NCBI GenBank assembly: GCA_004026145.2
Contig: CP034993.1
Location: 13,798,272-13,862,271, forward strand
DNA: 64,000 nucleotides
Reading direction: 5' to 3'
Origin: Takifugu bimaculatus
Lineage: Eukaryota > Chordata > Actinopteri > Tetraodontiformes > Tetraodontidae
Below, piece after piece: positions 1 to 10,900 of this stretch (positions within the stretch are counted from its first letter, which is position 1; each line of letters starts with the position of its first letter). The notes under the pieces are model-generated. The model made no database searches. It was not told the DNA's origin and saw only the letters and a program-made list of their open reading frames with translations. The translations under genes were made by a program, and so were the position numbers.

Positions 1-176
1 CCACTGATGGCGGATCGATGTCGTCCCTCCCACTGCGAGTTCATCACCTCCCTGTGGCTCAGCCAGGTGACAGTTGCACATCATCAGCGCGTCGATGGTC
101 AGCAGCTGAGGCGCCGGAGCTGAGGCGGGACGCTCACGCAGCAGTTTCAGGAAGTGACATCATGTCCTGTCCTCAG

Positions 177-880
177 GTTTTTCCGTGGCGATTACACTGT
201 GGAGGTTCCATCAACGACTACCTACCTGGACATCTACTGTCCACACTATGAGGGGGCGGAGCCTGCTGTTGTCATGGAGCACTACGTGTTTGTACATGGT
301 GAACTACGATGGCTACACCACCTGATCCCAGGAGGCGGGCTTCAAGCGGTGGGAGTGTAACCGGCCCCAGAGCGCCGGCGGGCCGCTCCGTTCTCAGAGA
401 AGTTCCAGCTGTTCACGCCGTTCAGTCTGGGCTTCGAGTTCCGGCCCGGACACGAGTATTACTACATCTGTGAGTACTTTCCGATCCGTTATTGATGTCC
501 GTCACGCCGTTACCATGACACGCCTCTGCCTTCCCCCCACAGCGTCCTCCTCATCCAAACTTGGCAGGAAAACCGTGTCTGGCGACTCAAATCTACGTGC
601 GACCCGACCAGTGAGTGTCTGTTTCCTCTGAACCTGCTGCTGCCGCGTGGTCACATGACCAGCGCGGTTGCCACGGTCGGCCGTCACGTTTACGTTTCCG
701 TACGTTTCCCCCCCAAGACGATTCGCTGTACGAGTCGCCGGAGCCGTTCCTGACTGACGACACCTCCGGCAGCGGCGGCCCCGCTCTGGCCCCGCCTCTC
801 GCTGCTCATCGCCACGGCGCTCTTTTCTGGCCTCCTGATGGCGCCTGTGGCTCCTCCTCTGCCATCCAGGCCTGAGCTCT
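177..880 (+). pseudogene. efna2: Ephrin-A2-like 3' exons, reading frame broken
   Basis: GPI-anchored Eph-receptor ligand of the plasma membrane. Three exons are visible: 177-469, 543-610 and about 718-875. The receptor-binding domain is recognisable in pieces across frames: RGDYTVEV, LDIYCPHYEGAEPAVV, FKRWECNRPQSAGGP, LFTPFSLGFEFRPGHEYYYI, then IYVRP, DSLYESPEPF and a hydrophobic GPI-signal-like tail (LLIATALFSGLLMAP). LYESPEP and GHEYYYI point to ephrin-A2 rather than A3 or A5. The pieces lie in different frames: a base is missing near 202, CTAC is duplicated near 212, an extra T lies near 290, there are changes near 327 and 392, and several more in exons 3 and 4. Splice sites are intact. 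The gene sits on a short contig beside an N gap, so uncorrected sequencing error is likelier than true decay. The first exon is outside the window. Confidence 0.8.
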
Positions 881-1791
881 CAGCCAATCAGAGGAACATT
901 AGTCTGCTGGTGGGAGGGGCTTACTCCAACTGCAGGGTTTGGATGACAACTGATATATCCTTCTGATCATCTCGTTTGAGCAGCAGCTCAACGTCCTCCC
1001 ACAAACGTGACCTGGAGATGGCGGCCGGCCCCTGTCACCCCCGGCCAAACCCCCATTAGAGCGAGTAGGTTTGGGAGCCACAGACACGTTTGGGAGTCAC
1101 AGACACGTTTGTGAGCCACAGACACCTGCACATCTGCTGCAGGAACTCCCAGGTCTGTCATCGGGTCCTGGGTGGACACACAAGACCTGTCAGGAAACTC
1201 TGTGCTCCTTCGGAGTAAAGGTTTCCTTTTATTGCATTTGTGTCACCTCTTTGTTTTTATAATGTTACAAATCATTTAAAATGTTACTAGATGAGCAGGT
1301 GATGCTCTAAAACACCCTCTGAAACTCTGAAAATCCAGATTAAGACCTTTGAAAATCATTTCTGCCAAGAATAAATGTTGAACAATTACAGTCCAGCATT
1401 TTTTTCCCTCATTTTGCTCCATATTGGTTCCAGACGCTGATCTTTAGTTCCATTGGTGAATTGAGATTCATGTTGAGGAATTCATGATCTGGTTTCCTGA
1501 TGAGCTCAGTCCTCCTTTTGTCTGCACACACAGACCATAATGACAGGAAGGAGGGATGTTTATGAGTCTGTTTGATCAAGTCACCAGTAAAAATCTGTTT
1601 ACTACTTATTATCGCTCCAAGATTTCAGACGTTCTGTTGCCCTCATGCCTCAGAAGATGGTGATTTTATTGACCTAATAAGTTCAGAAAACACCTATGAT
1701 CTTTTTTTTATATTCTTTACAGATTTTTACAGATTCATTTGTCTTCTTCATCAAAATAAAATGAAGTTTTCGTGGTGCGTTTTACGTGCAC
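881..1791. other. efna2 3' flank and intergenic stretch
   Basis: No coding exon is seen. A short direct repeat of a motif like GGGAGYCACAGACACGTTTG occurs near 1070-1120. A candidate poly(A) signal AATAAA at 1370-1375 would serve efna2. The rest is AT-rich without recognised structure, up to the assembly gap. Confidence 0.5.
1370..1375 (+). terminator. Candidate poly(A) signal of efna2
   Basis: AATAAA about 500 bp past the last ephrin exon on the same strand. Only the hexamer supports it. Confidence 0.4.
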
Positions 1792-1891
1792 NNNNNNNNN
1801 NNNNNNNNNNNNNNNNNNNNNNNNNNNNNNNNNNNNNNNNNNNNNNNNNNNNNNNNNNNNNNNNNNNNNNNNNNNNNNNNNNNNNNNNNNN
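1792..1891. other. Assembly gap of 100 N
   Basis: Exactly 100 undetermined bases, the usual placeholder for a gap of unknown length. The missing 5' exons of the FREM1-type gene may lie here or in another contig, so adjacency of efna2 and frem1 is not proven by this sequence. Confidence 0.98.
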
Positions 1892-1943
1892 ACACAGCAG
1901 GATTCTCTGCAGCACTCTCACCTTCCTGTCATCATATCTGCAG

Positions 1944-4900
1944 GGGAGTCTGTGTTGGTGGTGGATGAGGGCTCCTCTGTCAGTCTCTGTGGGGGGGTGT
2001 TGGGGGCCACAGACCGTGACAGCGCCCCTGACCACCTGACATTCCACCTGGAGACTCCGCCTCTGCATGGATTCCTGGAAAACATGCAGCCATCAGCTGG
2101 CTCAGAGAAGAGCAACGCTGGAGTCCGTCTGGGTGTGTGTGTGTGTGTGTGTGTGCGTGTGTGTGTGTGTGTGTGTTTAGGGTTTCTTGGGGGGGTGTCA
2201 GGTAAGAAAACACCTGACCTTTTTTTCTTCCCAGAATCCTTCAGTCTTGTCCACCTCACCTCTTGTTTAATCAACTACACCCAATCGGAGTGTAAAGGGG
2301 TGGAGCCAACGGTGGACCAGCTGACCTTGAGCGTGAGTGATGGGCGACATCGCTCCCCCCCCGTTACCTTCTACATCATCATCAATCCCACCAACGATGA
2401 GATGCCATCACTGCTTTTCCAAGACTTTAACGTATGTTTACCGTGTTTTCCTCTCAACAACGGTGCTTTCTGATGTTGACGCAGTCGTGAAAGTGTGACG
2501 TGGCCCCTGCAGGTGAAAGAGGGCGGGGTCAGGGACCTGACGCTGGTGCTTCTAAATGCCTGGGACCTTGATGCTCCCCCAGATGTCCTGACCTTCACCG
2601 TGCTGGAACCACCAGCTCACGGAAGCCTGGTGAACAAAACTGGTGAAACAGAGATGAAGCACGACAGAGAGAAAGGGGCGGAGCTTCGACTGAGGAGCCC
2701 CCGCATCACCTCCTTCACTCTGCAGGAGCTCCAACAAGGTGAGGAGAGGAGAGGAGAGGAGAGGAGAGGAGGAGAGGAGAGGAGAGGAGAGGAGAGGAGG
2801 AGAGGAGAGGAGAGGAGAGGAGAGGAGAGGAGAGGAGAGGAGAGGAGAGGAGAGGAGAGTTCACTGTTAACCTGTTCGCTGTTACCTGATTTCTGGTACT
2901 TGTTATCTGTGTGCTGTTTCCTGTTACCTATTCACTTTTACCTGTTCGCTGTTCACTCTTACCTGTTCGCTGTTCGCTCTTACCTGTTCGCTGTTCGCTC
3001 TTACCTGTTCGCTGTTCGCTCTTACCTGTTCGCTGTTCACTCTTACCTGTTCGCTCTTACCTGTTCGCTCTTACCTGTTCGCTCTTACCTGTTCGCTGTT
3101 CACTCTTACCTGTTCGCTCTTACCAGTTCAGTGGTACCTGGTTGGTTGTCACTCAGACTTCTCACCTCCTCCTCTACCTGCAGGAGCAGCATTTAGGGGC
3201 GGGCCGATCTCTGAGAGGGCTGAGCCTCTGGCACACCTGCAGCTCGTTCTGCCTAAACCAGCCTCCTACTTAAGCTCTGCCCTCTTTGTCTCTGGTGCCA
3301 GATTGTTGCACTTGCTGCAGCACCTAGCTCCAGTCCTCAGAGATCTCCAGCCCTTCGCCTCGCGCTGTCCCTCGCTAATCTCCAGAGTTGTAAGTTTGTC
3401 GAGTGCCTTGTCACTGTTTTTCATTTTTTCTTTTTCCCGACGGTTTTCTCCCATTTCTTGGTGATTTTACCTGTTACCTGTTCGTTGTTTCCTGCTCGCC
3501 GTTGGCTGTTACCTTATACCTGTTGGCTGTTTGCTTTTACCTTTTCGCTGTTACCTGTACGCTGTTACTTTTTCAGTGTTTGCTGTTGCTTTTTTGCTGT
3601 TCACTATTTGCTTTTACCTGTTTGCCGTTACCTTTTCACTGTATCCTGCTCGCTGTTACCTGTTTGCTGTTCAATGTTGTTACCTGATACCTGTTTGCTG
3701 TTAGTTGTTCACTGTTGTTTGCTGTTTGCTGCTACTTGTTTGCTGCTACTTGTTTGCTGCTACTTGTACACTGTTAGTTGTATGCTTTTCACTGTTGCCT
3801 ATTCGCCGTTACCTGTTTGCTGGTCTCTGTTAGTTGTTCACTGTTACTTGTACGGTGTTTGCTGTTACTTGTACACTGTTGGCTGCTACTTGTTCGCTGC
3901 TAGTTGTATGATACTTGTTCGCTGCTACTTGTACGCTGTTACTTGTATGCTTTTCACTGTTGCCTGTTCACTGGTCACTGTTACGTGTTCACTGTTACTT
4001 GTTCGCTGTTGGCTACTACTTGTTCGCTGCTAGTTGTATGATGTTACTTGTTCGCTGTTCACTGTTACTTGTTCGCTGCTACTTGTACACTGTTACTTGT
4101 ATGCTTTTCACTGTTGCCTATTCGCCGTTACCTGTTTGCTGGTCGCTGTTAGTTGTTCGGTGTTACTTGTACGCTGTTCGCTGCTACTTGTTCGCTGTTA
4201 TTTGTTCACTGTTACTTGTACGCTGTTCGCTGCTACTTGTACACTGTTAGTTGTTCATTGTTACTTGTACGATGTTAGTTGTAAGCTGTTACTTTTTCCA
4301 CTGTTCGCTGTTACTTGTATGCTTTTCACTGTTACCTGTTTGCTGTTCACTGGTCACTGTTACCTGGTCGCTGTTACTCGTACGCTGCTTGCTTTTACTA
4401 GTTCACTGTTACTTATACGCTGTTCGCTGCTACTTGTACGCTGTTACCTGTTCGCTGTTACTTGTTCACTGTTCGCTGTTACTTGTTCACTGTTCGCTGT
4501 TAGTTGTTCACTGTTCGCTGTTAGTTGTTCACTGTTCATTGTTTTACGCTGTTTGCTTTTACTTGTTCACTGTTAGTTGTACGCTTTTACCTGTTCACTG
4601 CTACCTGTTCGCTGTTACTCGTTCACTGTTACTCGTACGCTGTTGCTTGTACGCTGTTACTTGTACACTGTTCGCTGTTACTTTTTCCACTGTTCGCTGT
4701 TACTTGTATGTTTTTCACTGTTACCGGTTTGCTGTTCACTGGTCACTGTTACCTGTTCGCTGTTACTCGTACGCTGTTACTAGTTCACTGTTACTTATAC
4801 GCTGTTCGCTGTTACCTATTCGCTGTTACTTGTACACTGTTCACTATTCGCTATTACTTGTTTGCTGTTGGTTGTTAGCTGTTACTTGTACACTGACTAT

Positions 4901-7900
4901 TCGCTGTTACCTGTACGCTGTTCGCTGCTACTTGTACACTGTTAGTTGTAAGCTGTTGTACGATGTTAGTTGTAAGCTGCTACTTTTTCCACTGTTCGCT
5001 GTTACTTGTATGCTTTTCACTGTTACCTGTTTGCTGTTCACTGGTCACTGTTACCTGTTCGCTGCTACTTGTTCGCTGCTACTTTTATGCTGTTTGCTTT
5101 TACCTATTCGCAGTTACTTGTTCGCTGTTACTCGTACGCTGTTAGCCGTTCGCTGTTACTTATACGCTGTTCGTTTTTACTTGTACACTGTTACTTGTTC
5201 GCTGGTAGTTGTTTGCTGGTAGTTGTTCGCTGTTATTTGTACGCTGTTCGCTGCTACTTGTATGCTGGTAGTTGTTGGCTGGTTGCTGTTACTTGTTTGC
5301 TGTTACTCGTATGCTGTTCACTGTTACTCGTACGCTGTTCGCTGCTACTTGTACGCTGTTAGTTGTTTGCTGTTACTTGTTTGCTGTTGTTCGCTGCTAC
5401 TTATACGCTGTTAGTTGTACGCTTTTACTTGTTCGCTGCTACTTGTTCGCTGCTACTTGTTCGCTGCTACTTGTTCGCTGCTAGTTGTATGCTGTTAGTT
5501 GTACGCTGTTAGCTTTTACCTGTTCACTGTTACTTGTACACTGTTCACTGTTAGCTGTTACTTGTTCACTGCTACTTGTACGCTGTTCACTGCTACTTGT
5601 ACGCTGTTACTCGTACGCTGTTTGCTGTTACTTGTACGCTGTTAGTTGTTCAGTGTTACTTGTTTGCTGTTACTTGTACACTGTTCGCTGTTACTTGTAT
5701 GCTTTTCACTGTTACCTGTTGTTAGTTGTTCGCTGTTACTTATACGCTGTTGGCTTTTACTTGTACGCTGTTACTTGTTCGCTGTTACTTGTATGCTTTT
5801 CACTGTTACCTGTTTGCTGTTACTTGTTCACTGTTCGCTGCTACTTATTCGCTGCTACTTTTACGCTGTTTGCTTTTACGTATTCGCTGTTACTTGTGCG
5901 CTGTTAATTGTTTACTGTTACTTGTTCGCTGGTAGTTGTTCGCTGTTTGCTGGTAGTGGTTCGCAGTTAGTTGTTCGCTGTTACTTGTTTGCTGTACACT
6001 GTTACTCGTTCGCTGTTTGCTGTTACTCGTACGCTGTTTGCTGTTACTCGTACGCTGTTGGATTTTACCTGTTCGCTATTACTTGTACACGGTATACTAT
6101 TCGCTGTTACTTGTACGCTGTTAGTTGTGAGCTGTTACTTTTTCCACTGTTCGCTGTTACTTGTATGCTTTTCACTGTTACCTGTTCGCTGTTACTCCTA
6201 CGCTGCTTGCTGTTACTAGTTCACTGTTACTTATACGCTGTTCGCTGCTACTTGTTCACTGTTTGCTTTTACCTATTCGCTGTTACTTGTTCGCTGTTAC
6301 TTGTACACTGTTACTTGTTCGCTGTTCACTGTTACTCGTACGCCGTTTGCTGTTACTCGTACGCTGTTGGATTTTACCTGTTCGCTATTACTTGTACACG
6401 GTATACTATTCGCTGTTACTTGTTCACTGCTACTTGTTCGCTGCTACTTGTATGCTTTTCACTGTTGCCTATTCGCCGTTACCTGTTTGCTGGTCGCTGT
6501 TAGTTGTTCGCTGTTACTTGTACGCTGTTTGCTGTTACTTGTACGCTGTTTGCTGTTACTTGTACGCTGTTTGCTGTTACTTGTACGCTGTTCGCTGCTA
6601 CTTGTACGCTGTTCGCTGCTACTTGTACGCTGTTCGCTGCTACTTGTACGCTGTTCGCTGCTACTTGTACGCTGTTCGCTGCTACTTGTACGCTGTTACT
6701 TGTTCAGTGTTCGCTGTTACTTGTACGCTGTTCGCTGTTAGTTGTACGCTGTTAGTTGTAAGCTGTTCATTTTTCCACTGTTCACTGTTAGTTGTATGCT
6801 TTTCACTGTTGCCTATTCGCCGTTACCTGTTTGCTGGTCGCTGTTACTTGTTCGCTGTTACTTGTTTGCTGTTCGCTGTTACTTGTTCGCTGTTTGCTGC
6901 TACTTGTACGCTGTTTGCTGTTAGTTGTACGCTGTTAGTTGTTCACTGTTACTTGTTTGCTGTTTGCTGTTACTTGTTTGCTGTTTGCTGTTACTTGTTT
7001 GCTGTTTGCTGTTACTTGTTTGCTGTTTGCTGTTACTTGTACGCTGTTTGCTGTTACTTGTACGCTGTTCGCTGTTACTTGTTTGCTGTTCGCTGTTACT
7101 TGTTTGCTGTTCGCTGTTACTTGTTTGCTGTTCGCTGTTACTTGTTTGCTGTTCGCTGTTACTTGTACGCTGTTCGCTGTTACTTGTACACTTTTCACTG
7201 GTCACTGTTCGCTGTTACTTGTACACTTTTCACTGGTCGCTGTTACTTGTACCCTGTTCGCTGTTACTTGTACACTTTTCACTGGTCGCTGTTACTTGTA
7301 CCCTGTTCGCTGTTACTTGTACCCTGTTCGCTGTTACTTGTACACTTTTCACTGGTCACTGTTACCTGTACGCTGTTCGCTGCTACTTGTACACTGTTAC
7401 TTGTACACTGTTAGTTGTTACTTGTACGATGTTAGTTGTAAGCTGCTACTTTTTCCACTGTTCGCTGTTACTCGTACGCTGTTTGCTGTTACTTGTACAC
7501 TGTTTGCTGTTACTTGTATGCTTTTCACTGTTACCTGTTTGTTGTTAGTTGTTCGCTGTTACTTATACGCTGTTGGCTTTTACCTGTTCGCTGTTAGTTG
7601 TAAGCTGTTACTTTTTCCACTGTTCGCTGTTACTTGTATGCTGTTCGCTGCTACTTGTTCGCTGCTACTTGTTCGCTGCTACTTTTACGCTGTTTGCTTT
7701 TACGTATTCGCTGTTACTTGTTTACTGTTACTTGTTTGCTGTTACTCGTACGCTGTTCACTGTTACTTGTACGCTGTTCGCTGCTACTTGTACGCTGTTA
7801 GTTGTATGCTTTTCACTGTTGCCTATTCGCTGTTACCTGTTTGCTGGTCGCTGTTAGTTGTTCGCTGTTACTTGTACGCTGTTTGCTGTTACTTTTTCAC

Positions 7901-10900
7901 TGTTCGCTGTTACTTGTTCATTGTGACTTGTTCACTGTTACTTGTACGCTGTTCGCTGCTACTTGTACGCTGTTAGTTGTACGCTGTTAGTTGTAAGCTG
8001 TTAGTTTTTCCACTGTTCACTGTTAGTTGTATGCTTTTCACTGTTGCCTGTTTGCTGGTCGCTGTTTGCTGGTCGCTGTTAGTTGTTCGCTGTTACTTGT
8101 ACACTGTTCGCTGTTACTTGTTTGCTGTTACTTGTACGCTGACTATTCGCTGTTACCTGTTCGCTGTTAGTTGTACGCTGTTGGTTGTTAGCTGTTACTT
8201 GTACACTGACTGTTCGCTGCTACTTGTACGCTGTTCGCTGCTACTTGTACGCTGGTCGCTGTTACCTGTTCGCTGGTCGCTGTTACCTGTTCGCTGTTAC
8301 TTGTACGCTGTTCGCTGTTACTTGTTTGCTGTTCGCTGCTACTTGTACGCTGTTAGTTGTACGCTGTTAGTTGTACGCTGTTCGCTTTTACCTGTTCACT
8401 GTTACCTGTACACTGTTCACTGTTAGCTGTTGTTCACTGTTACTTGTTCACTGCTACTTTTACGCTGTTCACTGCTACTTGTTCGCTGTTACTCGTACGC
8501 TGTTTGCTGTTACTTGTACACTGTTCGCTGTTACTTGTACGCTGTTAGTTGTACGCTGTTTGCTGTTACTTGTACACTGTTCGCTGTTACTTGTACGCTG
8601 TTAGTTGTACGCTGTTCGCTTTTACCTGTTCACTGTTACCTGTACACTGTTCACTGTTAGCTGTTACTTGTTCACTGTTACTTGTTCACTGCTACTTTTA
8701 CGCTGTTCACTGCTACTTGTTCGCTGTTACTCGTACGCTGTTGTTACTTGTACACTGTTCGCTGTTACTTGTATGCTTTTCACTGTTACCTGTTTGCTGT
8801 TAGTTGTACACTGTTAGTTGTTTGCTGTTAGTTGTACGCTGTTACTCGTACGCTGTTACTTGTACGCTGTCTGCTGTTACTTGTACGCTGTTAGTTGTTT
8901 GCTGTTCGCTGCTACTTGTACGCTGTTAGTTGTACGCTGTTAGTTGTACGCTGTTCGCTTTTACCTGTTCACTGTTACCTGTACACTGTTCACTGTTGGT
9001 TGTTAGCTGTTACTTGTACACTGACTGTTCGCTGCTACTTGTACGCTGTTCGCTGCTACTTGTACGCTGGTCGCTGTTACCTGTTCGCTGGTCACTGTTA
9101 CCTGTTCGCTGTTACTTGTACGCTGTTCGCTGCTACTTGTACACTGTTACTTGTTTACTGTTACTTGTTCGCTGGTAGTTGTTTGCTGGTAGTTGTTCGC
9201 TGTTACTTGTTTGCTGTTCGCTGCTACTTGTACGCTGTTAGTTGTACGCTGTTAGTTGTACGCTGTTCGCTTTTACCTGTTCACTGTTACCTGTACACTG
9301 TTCACTGTTAGCTGTTGTTCACTGTTACTTGTTCACTGCTACTTTTACGCTGTTCACTGCTACTTGTTCGCTGTTACTCGTACGCTGTTTGCTGTTACTT
9401 GTACACTGTTCGCTGTTACTTGTACGCTGTTAGTTGTACGCTGTTTGCTGTTACTTGTACACTGTTCGCTGTTACTTGTACGCTGTTAGTTGTACGCTGT
9501 TCGCTTTTACCTGTTCACTGTTACCTGTACACTGTTCACTGTTAGCTGTTACTTGTTCACTGTTACTTGTTCACTGCTACTTTTACGCTGTTCACTGCTA
9601 CTTGTTCGCTGTTACTCGTACGCTGTTGTTACTTGTACACTGTTCGCTGTTACTTGTATGCTTTTCACTGTTACCTGTTTGCTGTTAGTTGTACACTGTT
9701 AGTTGTTTGCTGTTAGTTGTACGCTGTTACTCGTACGCTGTTACTTGTACGCTGTCTGCTGTTACTTGTACGCTGTTAGTTGTTCGCTGTTACTTATACG
9801 CTGTTGGCTTTTACCTGTTCGCTGTTACTTGTTCGCTGTTAGTTGTAAGCTGTTACTTTTTCCACTGTTCGCTGTTACCTGTTTGCTGTTCACTGGTCAC
9901 TGTTACCTGTTCGCTGCTACTTGTTCGCTGCTACTTTTACGCTGTTTGCTTTTACGTATTCGCTGTTACTTGTACACCGTTACTTGTTTACTGTTACTTG
10001 TTCGCTGGTCACTGTTACCTGTTCGCTGTTACTTGTTCGCTGTTACTTGTACGCTGTTCGCTGCTACTTGTACACTGTTACTTGTTTACTGTTACTTGTT
10101 CGCTGGTAGTTGTTTGCTGGTAGTTGTTCGCTGTTACTTGTTTGCTGTTCGCTGCTACTTGTACGCTGTTAGTTGTACGCTGTTAGTTGTACGCTGTTCG
10201 CTTTTACCTGTTCACTGTTACCTGTACACTGTTAGCTGTTGTTCACTGTTACTTGTTCACTGCTACTTTTACGCTGTTCACTGCTACTTGTTCGCTGTTA
10301 CTCGTACGCTGTTTGCTGTTACTTGTACACTGTTCGCTGTTACTTGTACGCTGTTAGTTGTACGCTGTTTGCTGTTACTTGTACACTGTTCGCTGTTACT
10401 TGTACGCTGTTAGTTGTACGCTGTTCGCTGTTACCTGTACGCTGTTACCTGTACACTGTTCACTGTTAGCTGTTACTTGTTCACTGCTACTTTTACGCTG
10501 TTCACTGCTACTTGTTCGCTGTTACTCGTACGCTGTTGTTACTTGTACACTGTTCGCTGTTACTTGTATGCTTTTCACTGTTACCTGTTTGCTGTTAGTT
10601 GTACACTGTTAGTTGTTTGCTGTTAGTTGTACGCTGTTACTCGTACGCTGTCTGCTGTTACTTGTATGCTGTTAGTTGTTCGCTGTTACTTATACGCTGT
10701 TGGCTTTTACCTGTTCGCTGTTACTTGTACGCTGTTCGCTGCTACTTGTACACTGTTAGTTGTTCATTGTTACTTGTACGATGTTAGTTGTAAGCTGCTA
10801 CTTTTTCCACTGTTCGCTGTTACTCGTACGCTGTTTGCTGTTACTTGTATGCTTTTCACTGTTACTTGTATGCTTTTCACTGTTACCTGTTTGTTGTTAG

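Noticed and set aside
6161..7414. 417-codon + ORF (LLLVRCYLYAV repeats)
   Set aside because: Heptamer satellite without stops; lies within a frem1 intron.
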